A DNA stretch of 64,000 nt from Saprolegnia diclina VS20 (GCF_000281045.1 NW_008246078.1:883919-947918), one strand, 5' to 3'; counted from the stretch's first letter, positions 34,287 to 44,343 are shown. Numbers and translations: made by a program. Notes: generated from the sequence alone by a model not told the origin.

Positions 34287-37042
34287 CTACGCGACGCACC
34301 GCCGCTTGGCCGCGGGGTCGTCGCTGTGTGTAGCGCCTACATAGGCAGTCACCAGCGCAAGCTCGTTGGCGGCGTGTTGACTGGCGGCGCGTCGCTGGAT
34401 ATACATGCGCAAGCGCTTGTCGTCGTCGATCTGTCCCGGCCCTTGGATCTTCACCAGACGCCGGGGTTCAATGCGCTCGATAACGCCGGGGTTCAATGCG
34501 CTCGATAACGCCGCTGCGCTCCAGCGAGCCGAGTAGCGAGGTCCACTGCTTGCACGGATCCTTCTTCTTCATCGATCCAAGCTCCATCCTGCGCCGGGTC
34601 GTGGACCGTAAATACGAGTGCAAATCGGTGCACGCTCGGCATTTGCAGCTTGTGGCTGCATCGAGCGGGATACACCAGTCCTTAAACTCGGGCACGTCGG
34701 CCTCGGCCACAACGACCAAGTGCTTTCGCAGCGTTGAAGAAGCCAAGGGCGTCCGCGACACAGCGCCGACACGAATATTCGTGGCGCAGCTTCTCGTCCA
34801 GAGGTACTGCGTCGTCGCACGCCATTGGCACCAAGTAGTCGAGGGTCCCAGGTCGCAGCGTGAGGCAGTCGACGGCCTTGGCCACACAGGTTGCCACCTC
34901 GGTGAGGTTCCTGCTGAGGATCGGAATGCGCTTGGCGATGCTGCATACGGTGGAGAGCAACCAGCATCGATCGTCCTCATCATCGACGTCGCCACCTTCA
35001 GTAAAGGCGGCCAAGTACCAGCCATACACACCGTACACATCGCGGGGGTCGTTGCAACGCGACGCGTGGTACAATAGATTGCCCAAGTTCGCCGTCATCG
35101 ACTTGGATCGAGACAAGATCCAGTCGATTCGTCGAGTCTTGGCGGGTACGTACGGCGCGATGCTCACGCGCGAGTTGGTAATCACTGCCAACCCGATCGC
35201 GGGCAGCAGCACGTGCTCGTGGTAGAGCGAAACCGCATGCTTCTCGGTCATTGCGGCCATCAAACCATTTGGCGCCCAGTACGCGTACACCATCGACAAG
35301 AGAATAGGCGGCAGTCGGGTGTTGCACTTCCACCACAACGAGAGGGTGCTGTCGCGCACGTATGCCTCGATCAAAAGGCTGCATTGAACGGTGCACAACG
35401 CCGCGTCCCAGCTGCGGTCGCCTTTTCTGCCCCGGAAGTTACGCTGATCATCCAGTGCTTTTGCTGCATCGCACGCGCTGCGAAGGGCCACGTACGCGGC
35501 TTGGACGACCTCGGGGAGGCGCGGATGGTCGAGCGGCGCGCAGATCGGGTCGTCCAGCACGCCGGCCAGACTCGCGAGCAGCACAAACGGCAAATGCAGG
35601 ATCTCGGGCGGCGACGTTGCGACCCAGCGCTGCAGCATTGCTTGTACTGCAGAGCCAAGGGCAGACCAACCGTACGTAGTAAGGCACGCATGGAGCTTGG
35701 GCCCAATGTGGTGCATCTTGGGATGGTCGTGGTTCTGGCAGCTGTGGCGGAGGTATTCGTCAATGACGTCGACGCTGTTGGCATCGAGAAGGAGCTGCAG
35801 CATTGTCGCCGCAGGTAGCTCTGGTTCGTGCGTCTTCTTGAGCCGCGTGGTCGACAGCACGTCGTCATTGCGGAACCCATACATAAAGCCATCTTCGTCT
35901 TCGTCGTCATCGGGGTCGTCATCAATGCCGCTTGCGGCTTCAACGAGTGCCAGCAGAAGCGCGTCTCTGGACGGATAGGTCTTCGTGCGCGACGCCTTGA
36001 TCGACGCTGCGAACGCAAGCGAGGGCAGGTAAAAAGCCACCGAGGAACCGAAGCCGGTGTCGCTTGGGCCAAAAAACGATGGCCGGTAGCCACGATTTGA
36101 AGTGGCAGGACGTTTTATCGAGGCCTCGCAAGACGCTACGTGGGATCGCTGCGTTGGACGGGCGGGCGAGGTACTCGCACCGTTTCTTGGTTGCTCTGGC
36201 CAGCACATAGTCGTACTCGCCCGACGCGTCAAGGGCGTTGACGAATGCCAGCGCGTATCCGCGTATGTGCTTAAAGCTCGTAGGTGGCTTCTGGCTCGTG
36301 TCATTGTCGCCGTCGTCGTTGGGAATCTGAAAGATGCCGTATTTTTGCGCCTGGTACCGAATACTGGCCAATGCCGTCAACACCGCCGCAGCTGCAGTTC
36401 GACTTGGCTGCTCAATGGAAAAGCCGGGAGCCGGGTCGTCGTAGACGAGGTGGTAGATGAGCGCAACGCGGCACCCGTCCGTGATAGGCTCGGACGACAC
36501 TTGCACCGAGAGGTACATTGCGCACATGGAGAGAGCATTGAGTTCACAGCTTTGCCACGGCTTGGTCTTCTTCTTGCTTGTTGTCAAGGCAAGCTGGCCA
36601 CCCGCGTATGTGCATGTAATTGCACAATGAGCCGGCCATAGGTACCTTCGGGCACGTCGTGGGGCTCGTACAAGGCTGCGTTCGCACCGGTTACATCGAG
36701 AACGAGGTGCGAAACGTGGGCCGTACAGGCTCTGGATGTACTCAGAAAGTTGTTGGCGATGCCGCACATTTTCAACTGGACAAATGCATCCCACGCTGTG
36801 TTTTGAAAGGCCATCGCACTCGCGGGGACGCGGCTGCCGTAGAGCGCTGCAAGCTGCGCGGTATGTTCGCTCGAGAGTGGTATCGAAAGAAGGTCGTCGA
36901 CGCCATCGACAACGAGGTTGGGCTGCTCCAAGACCGAGGTGAATCGAACTTTGACAGTGTCGCGGCCACGGTCCTCGGGGTGCATGAGCAGATTGGTGGC
37001 CGCGTTGTAGCTGACGCGAACCCCTTCACGGCGTGTCGTCAT
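34287..37042 (-). pseudogene. Most complete long-form repeated-family copy, multiple lesions
   Basis: On the minus strand from ATG 37042. The N-terminus looks like a 2OG-Fe(II) oxygenase (prolyl-hydroxylase-like) fold: DLLSIPLSSEHTAQLAAL, PASAMAFQNTAWDAFVQL, YEPHDVPEGTYGRLIVQL, then AGGQLALTTSKKK and DGCRVALIYHLVYDD. The expected HxD reads PHDV and the distal His region reads VQVSS, so the iron site seems lost. Then come IRGYALAFVNALDASGEYDY, PKRHRLRFLGGFLPALA, HDHPKMHHIGPKLHACLTTY, helical repeats, a CKCRACTDLH segment and the tail AAKRRCVA. Lesions relative to other copies: a frameshift near 36600-36615, a 5-nt deletion near 35975, a deletion of about 80 codons near 34725 with frame change, and a 25-bp tandem duplication at 34459-34508. 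Confidently a pseudogene. Confidence 0.7.
34459..34508 (-). repeat. 25-bp tandem duplication inside the 34-37 kb pseudogene
   Basis: Two perfect 25-bp units (34459-34483 and 34484-34508) duplicate codons for GVIERIEPRR and shift the frame by one. Confidence 0.9.
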
Positions 37043-37149
37043 TGGATGGTCGGTGGTTCAACGCCAAAGAAGTTTGTGGACGGTCCTTCGACAGCAGATA
37101 CCGAAACCGCTTAGTCTGAGGCCACGCAATTTAAATGCAAAGAACTAGC

Positions 37150-37410
37150 GTTTGCATGCTGCAGCGATTCCTTTGGTCGAAACAAACATGCTAGAAAAGG
37201 ACTACGCACCAGAACCTTTGCAATACCCAGTGGCCCAAGACGGTGCTGCGCGGGCCAAAGACGAGGGCCGTTGATGCGTCCTGGGGCCGCGAATGCAATA
37301 TATGCCTTTGTTTCTTTTGAAGTTCGATAGAACAACGGTTGCTAGAACGTCATGACCGCCATTGGTGGTGAAAGTATTGCTTGTTGCCACAAGTCGCAAA
37401 CATCATATCG
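37150..37410 (-). pseudogene. Short-form repeated-family relic fragment
   Basis: Minus-strand pieces GGHDVLATVVLSNFKRNKG, IYCIRGP and, in another frame, WPAQHRLGPLGIAKVL align with NGHDIPATALSSL, AYCIRGP and WPKQHRLRQLGIAKAL of the 31-kb copy. Only about 80 codons survive. Confidence 0.6.
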
Positions 37411-37432
37411 TCGGCGATGGACAAGGCCAGAT

Positions 37433-37527
37433 CGCCATCTTGCAGTTGAGAATTCGGTAGTCTTGTGCTGGGTGACGAGCCCAATGCCGTTCGCAATGAT
37501 GCTGCCGTAGTGCTTCAACGACCATCN
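37433..37527 (+). repeat. 95-bp direct repeat left of gap
   Basis: Identical to 37689-37783. Together they flank the gap 37528-37626, suggesting a tandem array collapsed or broken in assembly. Confidence 0.85.
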
Positions 37528-37626
37528 NNNNNNNNNNNNNNNNNNNNNNNNNNNNNNNNNNNNNNNNNNNNNNNNNNNNNNNNNNNNNNNNNNNNNNNNN
37601 NNNNNNNNNNNNNNNNNNNNNNNNNN
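37528..37626. other. Assembly gap (99 N)
   Basis: Run of N between repeat copies. Confidence 0.99.
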
Positions 37627-37694
37627 TCAGCGCGTCACGCTTCCGAGTCATCGCTTTCGTGGGACGTACGTAGGATCGGTGAACGCTGTCGCCA
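37627..37694 (+). repeat. Dispersed 68-bp repeat, copy 2
   Basis: Matches 22182-22249 and joins directly to the 95-bp repeat at 37689. Confidence 0.8.
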
Positions 37695-37783
37695 TCTTGC
37701 AGTTGAGAATTCGGTAGTCTTGTGCTGGGTGACGAGCCCAATGCCGTTCGCAATGATGCTGCCGTAGTGCTTCAACGACCATC
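37689..37783 (+). repeat. 95-bp direct repeat right of gap
   Basis: Second copy of 37433-37527. Confidence 0.85.
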
Positions 37784-37800
37784 GTTGCGGATAGCAGCGA

Positions 37801-37864
37801 CAGGCGCTGCAGACTTTCGTGAGATACCATACTAGGCGCTGCAGACTTTCGTGAGATACCATAC
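37801..37864 (+). repeat. 32-bp tandem repeat, two units
   Basis: The unit begins AGGCGCTGCAGACTTTCG and is repeated exactly twice. Confidence 0.85.
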
Positions 37865-38027
37865 TGCTAGCGATACCTAGGTGATAAAGGTCCGAAGCCT
37901 AAGTACAGTCTAGGTGGCTGTTGGCTATTGTCGTGGGTGGGCGGCTCGTGCCTCAGACTACCTCGGACCGCTTGTTGGGCTTGAATGGGTGGCGGTCATA
38001 AGCCGTCGTCATGGCTCACGTCTTGTA

Positions 38028-38060
38028 ACTTGAAGGGTTTCACTTTCCATGACGTGGCGG
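38028..38060 (-). other. Orphan copy of the family start element
   Basis: Minus strand: GCCACGTCATG followed by codons for ESETLQV and, eight codons on, a stop. Same context as the starts at 23116, 28741 and 31993, but no gene body follows, so probably the last trace of another copy. Confidence 0.5.
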
Positions 38061-38622
38061 GCTGTCGGATCACGGCGTGCGCCACACGACCATTCACCGC
38101 ACAGAGCCACAAACACGATACGACAACGATCTGCGGTCACACTTCTCTGGCGAAAATTGCTTCATTGCCAATATATCTATTTCCTATCCAACTTTTGATC
38201 ATAGGGATACGTTATGTTCGACGCAGGAGGACAACGCTTACCATTCTTGTCCTGCAATGTGCAAGGTTTCACGACATGGGCAAAATGCGAAAATGAATGC
38301 CGACGATCCCAGTTCTGTTGCGCCCAGTGTTGCGCCCGTTTGAAAGAATCGATCAAATGTATTTCGACGCCGGGCTTTGCGGCCGGTTGATTATTTCCGG
38401 ATATTATCCGGAAAAACGATAATTATCAAGCGACACCGCGGGTTCCGTTGCCATCACTTGCCGGTTTACCGTACAGCCCCAACACATGCACTCCTCGATG
38501 TCCTGCTCTTTGCTCATCTGGCTTCAGCGCCTATTTTGTCACTGCCTCGCACGAGTCGCCGATTGGTTCCGGTGGGCGCTTGCCCGGATGCACTTGGCAC
38601 TTGCCAAGCATTATTCAGCGCC
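38061..38622. other. Intergenic before orphan gene
   Basis: About 560 bp. The open frame of the next gene extends up to 38377 but without an ATG better supported than 38623. TCCGGATATTATCCGGAAA near 38395-38414 is an imperfect palindrome. Confidence 0.4.
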
Positions 38623-39585
38623 ATGCACCCCTCCCAAAAAAACCTTGACATAGTGGCCCTGCAGACGACTCCAGAAGCGCAGCGGTCAGCATGCCGGGTC
38701 TCCGCGGCGGACGTGGCTGCCGCTCTCCTTCGTCTCTGGAGCGAGTACGACGCATCCTCTAAAAAGCTACTTGTGCTGACCAACAACAAAGAAATCGGCG
38801 ACGCCCCAGGGCCTGCCCGTGGTTTGTACCAGCTCCGAACGGCCCTACAGATTTTCCAGTCGCTCGCTCGCGACAGCGTGCAGCCAACGACCTTTTTCAA
38901 TCAAGCGCGGAGAACCATTGAAATATACGTCGAAGTCTGCCCTCAGGCCAGCAGCAACGACATTGGCCAAGCCACGACGCTGGCCCTCAACAGTCAAGAC
39001 GCATTTGAAAAGGCGGCCCGGGACGTCAATGCTTGGTGTTCTGAAGCGACTGCGTACCTCGGCTATGGGCGCGACGCCGTCGGCAGCACCGACGACTACG
39101 CTGCAGACGTCTCCCACGTCGTCCGAGCCATGTGCAAGAGCGGTGTTCGCGCGATGCAGTCAGTCGCGTTGACCTTTGAGAGCTGCACCCGCGATTTGAG
39201 CACTGTGTCTGCCATCTTCAATCAGCTCGCCGTGATGCACGAGCCGGCTACATCCTGTGCCATTCAAGTGCGATCCAGTCGCTCGTCGTCTTCCTACAGC
39301 TGCGATGCGGACACTGCATTGGCTGAGGCACTGCGTTTGCATGCGACGCGCGTCAATGCGGTGGTAGAGCGCGTGAATGCGGTGGTAGAGCGCGTGAAAG
39401 AGGCCCTTGATCAACTGCGCAAGACGCAAGTCATTGCCCTTCTCGACGCTTTTCTGAGGCACCCGATGGCCCTCGACCAACTGGACACGCGGACGCTGAA
39501 CGCCATCCTTTTTGCCGTCGACGGCCTCGTCAATGAATGCCGCTTGTTTATGAACGACTACAATGGAGTCATTTACACGGAATAA
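38623..39585 (+). CDS. Orphan mostly helical protein, 320 aa
   Basis: Single exon from the ATG at 38623 (MHPSQKNLDIV); an open frame continues upstream, so a longer form is possible. I do not recognise a domain. The sequence is predicted by eye to be almost all alpha-helical (VSAADVAAALLRLWSEYDAS, TALQIFQSLA, DYAADVSHVVRAMCKSG). Residues around 39355-39399 contain a 21-bp duplication coding for NAVVERV twice. No signal peptide or membrane segment is obvious from this start. Coding bias looks normal for the window. No link to neighbours. Confidence 0.6.
   Translation: MHPSQKNLDIVALQTTPEAQRSACRVSAADVAAALLRLWSEYDASSKKLLVLTNNKEIGDAPGPARGLYQLRTALQIFQSLARDSVQPTTFFNQARRTIEIYVEVCPQASSNDIGQATTLALNSQDAFEKAARDVNAWCSEATAYLGYGRDAVGSTDDYAADVSHVVRAMCKSGVRAMQSVALTFESCTRDLSTVSAIFNQLAVMHEPATSCAIQVRSSRSSSSYSCDADTALAEALRLHATRVNAVVERVNAVVERVKEALDQLRKTQVIALLDAFLRHPMALDQLDTRTLNAILFAVDGLVNECRLFMNDYNGVIYTE
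39355..39397 (+). repeat. 21-bp in-frame tandem duplication
   Basis: AATGCGGTGGTAGAGCGCGTG occurs twice in direct succession, adding seven residues in frame (NAVVERV). I have given only approximate bounds. Confidence 0.75.
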
Positions 39586-40143
39586 CTCGCGAATTCATTA
39601 ACGTGTATGTAGTATCTTTGCGCCACGCTGTAGATATGTCTGTTGCATCAACATTCAGTAGTATTTGAATTAACGAAATTCTTTTTGAACGGTTCAAGAT
39701 GTCTACGGATGAGCTGCCATCCTCGGCAGCATCTCGGTACCAACTAGATGAAGGCCATGAGACCGCCTTCTCACAACAGTTCCGCATGGACCCCAAGCAG
39801 ATTGAATATGACTTGTGAGAATTCACAAATGATTATTCCCTATCGACTAACTTGAACGGTATGAGTATGAATGCGAGAGAGCATCAACGTTCGTTCCAAA
39901 TCCAAGAGGGCGAGTTTCGATCCATCTAAAAATAGATCACGCTGTGATTGGCTTCTTTTGGACCAATCCGTGCGCATGCGTGGTTGCACATACAAACATC
40001 AAGTAAACGCATCCAGCGATGGCATACCGATCGCTGATTGGGTACAGCGAGCTGAGAATCAAGCTTGGTTTTTGTATGGAAACGTGGCGGCGAGATACGA
40101 GATAAATTTGGAGTTGCCATTTCATTCTCGTTGACGAAGGCTC
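39586..40143. other. Intergenic
   Basis: About 560 bp, no gene recognised. TTTCATTCTCGTTGAC just before 40144 may serve as the initiator for the next gene. Confidence 0.45.
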
Positions 40144-41941
40144 ATGGCCAGCCCGCTGGCAGCGGTCGTCCACGGCCTCCTCGCGGCAGGAACCTGCGTC
40201 CTCCTCTACTTTGCGCTCAAGTATGCCAAGAAGTACTACTTCATGGTGGCCTTCCTCTTGCCGGTACGACGCGCTGCCTCGCGCTCGTCCTCTTCATGTC
40301 TCGGACGTAGCCGTTTGTGAGCTTTTGCATGATCTACGAAAACATTGTGCGCGCCGCGACCAACCTCGACGGCGCCGATGCCAGCGACGGCGGCGACTTT
40401 GACAAGAGCCTCACGAGCGTCCAAGTGATGCTCGCACTCCAAGGTACGCGCCATATGGAGGCTACCATCATCGACATGGCTGCGTAGCGTGCATCATTCC
40501 GTTCATGCTGCTCATTTGCTTCGAGGTCACGTACCTCGTGCATAAGAACAAGAGCGTCAATTTTTGTGGCATCTCGTTCGAGTCGGGCCACCGCGCGAAC
40601 CGCAACAACTTCAAAACGACCTTTCTGCGCTTCGCCGTCTGGCTCGTCGGTCTCTCGCTCTTGCTCATCAACCTCTACGTGTACTACAGCTATTTCCAGG
40701 ACATTACGTTTCAGGAAGGGTGCGTTGCGTCGCCCGTCGTCGATCGATCGGACGTGAGCATGTTCATTAGGAGCTATTTTATCAACGGCGACGGGACCGT
40801 GGCCACGGTGCTGACGCAAATTCCGGCCTACGTGCTCGTGATCCTCTCGCTCTACATGGGTCTCCGCCTCTGGAACTATGGCTGCAACTACGCCTTTGTG
40901 ATCCATGCCACGTGCTTCAACCCGTGGATCTGGATGGTCGTCGGGGCGGTCGCGCTCGCCGTCGGGTACATCATCCCCGGCACACTCTTTGCCATCACGT
41001 CCAACATTGGCGAGTTCATCATGCTCGCGGCCATCATCCGCATGTTCAAAGAGGTGCACCACGACCTGCAGGTCGCCGACGAGTTTGGCCGCACCATGGA
41101 CCGGTCCTTGCCGTCCGCCATGATCGTCGTACCGCGCGACAACATGGCCAACAGCCACGCGACCATCTCGACGCCGATCTCGTCGTACGCACCGATGACG
41201 TCGCCGCCCAGCACAAGCGCCGCGAGGTCCGACGACGACGACTCGGACGGCGCGCGGCTGACCGATGCCAACACAAACGCGTATTTTTCCAGCATTCTGG
41301 CGCGCACCAAAGGCGATCAATTGCGCTGGGACGTCCCGCCGCCAAGCATTGCGCTCGAGCCCGTCCGGCTCCGAAAGCCGCAGCTGACGTCGCCGCCGAG
41401 CGACCACAGCACAAGTACGCCAAAGCCCGTGCCAGCGTTCAACGCCTCATTCCCGCCCGTGCTCGAGGCCAACGACAACGACGCGTGGGTGATACTGGCC
41501 GACGAGACGCCTCGCCCGGACTTTGATGCGAGCGCATGGGCCATGGACCCGCCGCGGTCGCGCCGCGAGAGCTACACGGCCAGCGAGACGCGCACGGCCG
41601 ACGACGAACAGGCGGGCGTTGACGCCGACGAGGCGTTCCAAACCGCAGAAATGCATGCGCCCGACGAGCGCTCCATCGCGTCGGACGCGCCCACCGAGTC
41701 GTCCGAGACGCCACTTCACAGCGCGATGCAGGCGATGGCATCCAGCTTCTCCGAAATGCCACCAATGCGTCAACGGGATTACGCCGCCGACGACGACATG
41801 GACGTCGACTGGATGCAACAGCTCGGCGCGTCCTTGGACTTTGACGACGATGAGGGTGTTCATGCGGCACTGGACGACATCCCGCTGAATACGCCGCCGC
41901 CGCTCGTAGTCTCCATAGACAACGACCACGCAGCGCTCTAA
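40144..41941 (+). CDS. Polytopic membrane protein with long acidic C-terminal tail
   Basis: Exons 40144-40263, 40311-40443 and 40488-41941 give 568 aa. The first 300 or so residues hold about seven hydrophobic segments, among them VVHGLLAAGTCVLLYFAL, FMVAFLLPPFVSFCMIY, CIIPFMLLICFEVTYLV, FAVWLVGLSLLLINLYVYY, IPAYVLVILSLYMGLRLW and IWMVVGAVALAVGYIIPG. The remaining 270 residues are hydrophilic, Ser/Pro/Asp-rich, with several MQ and DMDVDW-like acidic motifs, likely cytosolic and disordered. A family is not recognised; the arrangement of seven segments plus a long tail recalls receptor-like proteins, but no GPCR signature is visible. Introns are 47 and 44 nt, both GTACG...TAG. Confidence 0.75.
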
Positions 41942-42270
41942 GAATCAATCGAAGCATCTGATAACTTATCCGAGATTGCACTTCCTGTCTCGTTGGCTGC
42001 ACTAGGCGAACGCGGTGGCCTTGGGCCTCGTTGGCTGCTCGTACCAGGCGGCCTAGGGCTACGGCCGCGGCAAAGACACGGTCGGCGCAGGGGCTCATGG
42101 CCATGTTGGGTGTGTTGGGTCGCAGCGCGACGAGGCGGCGGCTTCGAATTTCCAAGATCGTTGCCGTCTGGTGGCAAATTCGAAGGTGTTTAAAACACTC
42201 TGTTGCAAATATGCATACAAACACCAAGATGTTGTGGCAATTTCGAACCAACAGTCCTTCGAAAAACGAG
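41942..42270. other. Intergenic, short
   Basis: About 330 bp. The next gene's frame is open upstream and includes an in-frame ATG at 42211 (MHTNTKMLWQF), but 42271 has the better context (GAGATGGCG). Confidence 0.4.
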
Positions 42271-43749
42271 ATGGCGTCCACCCAAGCGGCCAAGCGCAAG
42301 GCCGACGCGATGCTCATGAAGGCGACGACCGCCGACCGCGACATGGACCGCCTCCACCAGCGCGATGTCACGCTCTGCAATGAGTTTGGCTGGACCAAGC
42401 TCACGACGACGGGCGCCTTCTGCACGATCTGCTCGCGCATCGTCGTCCCGCGCGGGTCGGGCTTCCGCGAGTACTTTTACCACGAAGAGACCGCAATGCA
42501 CAAGAAGAACGTCACGGCGACCAGCGACCTCTCGCGCGCGATCGAGGACGAGCATAGCACGTCGACGCGCCGCTCGAGCCGCCTCAAGGACAAGCCGCTC
42601 ATGCCGCCGATGATCGACATGGACAGCAGCGCCGACGAAGCGGCTGCGCCCAAGACGCGCCGCAGCACCTCGGCGTCCACGACGACGACAACGACGACGG
42701 CGACCATGGCCAAGGCCCACTCGAAGCCAGAGCTCATGGTCTATGATGACAGCAGCGACGACAGCGACAGTGGCCCTGTATCGGCGAATACTGCCAAGGT
42801 GCTCCAGACGCCGCCGTTGGCCCCGCGCGCGACGACCAACGAGAGTCCGTCGCAGCTGCGCCTCTTGACGCTCAAGAAACAAGCGTCGTCCAGCGCGACC
42901 AAGGCGCTGAAGAAGACGCCGACCAAGATGATGTTCAAACCAACGCCCACAAAGTCGTTCAAGCCCACGCCCACAAAGTCGACCAAGCCGACCAAGTCGT
43001 CGTCGACGCATGTCAACCACGTGGAAGAAGACGGGCGCCCGTCGTCGTCGAAGAAGGCGCTGCGTGACAAGAAAGTCGGCCCCAAGCAGCCCAGCACCAA
43101 GCTTGTCAAGCCACCAAAGGCCACGCCTGCCAGCGACGACAGCTCCGAGGCCGACGAACCCATGATGGAGCAAGATCATCACGTGAATCATGTCGAAGAA
43201 GACGTGCAGTCGGCGCCTGAAGAGGCACGCGCGCTCGCAACGAACGCCGGCCTCAATAGCCCGGCGGCCACGGTCACGGCCAGCGAAGGCTACCCAGAGC
43301 CGGACGACGTCGCAGCGCCATCGAGCCCCTCAGCGATGACCATTCCATGCACAGAGCCACAACACACAGAAGACGATGCAGAAGAAGTAAATAGCACCAA
43401 GTCCATCGCGCGCCCCAAGAAGATCCGCAAGGTCCATAACGGGCTTCGGTCGCCGCCGCTGACCATGCTGCAGTACGACACGCCAGCGACGACGAGCGAA
43501 GACACGAGCGGCGACGACGATGCGCTCGAGGTAGCGCCGATGCCATCGCCGACGCCGACCGAGATGGCCATGCCGCCGCCGCCGTCGGCGTGCCTCACGT
43601 GCATGGCCCGCTGCGACGCCGACGAGTCGGTCCAGCGCGTGCTCTCGGCGCTGCACAAGCAGACGAGCGCGCTGCAGGAGCAGCTCGATAGCATTCGCAT
43701 GTTGCTGCAGTTGGCCATGTCCCAGCACAACGTGTCGCATCATGTTTAA
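42271..43749 (+). CDS. Low-complexity nuclear-type protein with putative zinc finger
   Basis: Single exon, 492 aa. Near the N-terminus FCTICSRIV, then about 19 residues on EYFYHEETAMHKKN, makes a C-x2-C...H-x5-H pattern similar to BED/C2H2-like fingers, but the match is only by spacing. The middle is Ser/Thr/Lys/Asp-rich and disordered, with internal repeats KPTPTKS (two adjacent copies plus a related one) and HVNHVEED (two copies about 55 residues apart). The C-terminus ends in a short coiled coil (SVQRVLSALHKQTSALQEQL). Basic and acidic clusters suggest a nuclear, chromatin-associated role, which is inference. No known family recognised. Confidence 0.6.
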   Translation: MASTQAAKRKADAMLMKATTADRDMDRLHQRDVTLCNEFGWTKLTTTGAFCTICSRIVVPRGSGFREYFYHEETAMHKKNVTATSDLSRAIEDEHSTSTRRSSRLKDKPLMPPMIDMDSSADEAAAPKTRRSTSASTTTTTTTATMAKAHSKPELMVYDDSSDDSDSGPVSANTAKVLQTPPLAPRATTNESPSQLRLLTLKKQASSSATKALKKTPTKMMFKPTPTKSFKPTPTKSTKPTKSSSTHVNHVEEDGRPSSSKKALRDKKVGPKQPSTKLVKPPKATPASDDSSEADEPMMEQDHHVNHVEEDVQSAPEEARALATNAGLNSPAATVTASEGYPEPDDVAAPSSPSAMTIPCTEPQHTEDDAEEVNSTKSIARPKKIRKVHNGLRSPPLTMLQYDTPATTSEDTSGDDDALEVAPMPSPTPTEMAMPPPPSACLTCMARCDADESVQRVLSALHKQTSALQEQLDSIRMLLQLAMSQHNVSHHV

Positions 43750-43893
43750 TACTATGTCGTCGTCTCGTGCGTCCATGTCCTGCAAGCTCTACTATATGTG
43801 TGCCGGAGGCAAGAGGGAATATACGAGGACAAGGTACGTGGGTGCATTGAATCGGCGAAGATCCGATGCTCAACGATGAGTCGGGACGACCAT

Positions 43894-44343
43894 TTAGTTT
43901 TCGTAGACCCAGGCGTTGCGCGAGGGGCTCCACTCGCAGACGCCTTCGGGGAACCAGAGGGCAATCTCGTGTTCGGCCGACTCGACGGCGTCCGAGCCGT
44001 GGCAGATGTTGCGGCCGACTTCGATGGCAAAGTCACCGCGGATCGTGCCGGGGGCCGACTCGGACGGCTTGGTGGCGCCGAGCATCTTGCGGCCCTCCTT
44101 GACGGCGTTGGCACCGCCCCAGACCATGGCCACGACCGGGCCCGAGTTCATGTACTCGATGAGGCCGTTGAAGAAGCCCTTGCCGGCGAGGTCGGCGTAG
44201 TGGGCCTCGAGGTGCTCCTTGCCCGGGCGGACGAGCTTCATGGCGAGGAGCTGGAAGCCCTTGGCCTCGAAGCGCTTGATGATCTCGCCCACGAGGTTGC
44301 GCTGGACGCCGTCCGGCTTGATCATGATGTACGTGCGTTCCAT
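43894..44343 (-). CDS. NDK: Nucleoside diphosphate kinase
   Basis: Single exon on the minus strand, 149 aa, the usual length. Transfers the gamma-phosphate of NTPs to NDPs through a phosphohistidine. Diagnostic blocks: [100 protein letters not shown] and [18 protein letters not shown], in which the His of NICHGSD is the active-site residue. The ATG at 44343 is chosen; the longer frame begins only at TTG. No targeting peptide, so cytosolic group I type. Confidence 0.96.
   Translation of the reverse strand: MERTYIMIKPDGVQRNLVGEIIKRFEAKGFQLLAMKLVRPGKEHLEAHYADLAGKGFFNGLIEYMNSGPVVAMVWGGANAVKEGRKMLGATKPSESAPGTIRGDFAIEVGRNICHGSDAVESAEHEIALWFPEGVCEWSPSRNAWVYEN

Noticed and set aside
40334..41407. 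357-aa minus-strand frame opposite the membrane-protein gene
   Set aside because: Arg/His/Val-rich antisense shadow of a GC-rich coding region; the plus strand has clear membrane segments and splice sites.
42190..43191. 333-aa minus-strand frame opposite the low-complexity gene
   Set aside because: Arg/Gly/Leu-rich shadow caused by codon bias of the plus-strand gene.
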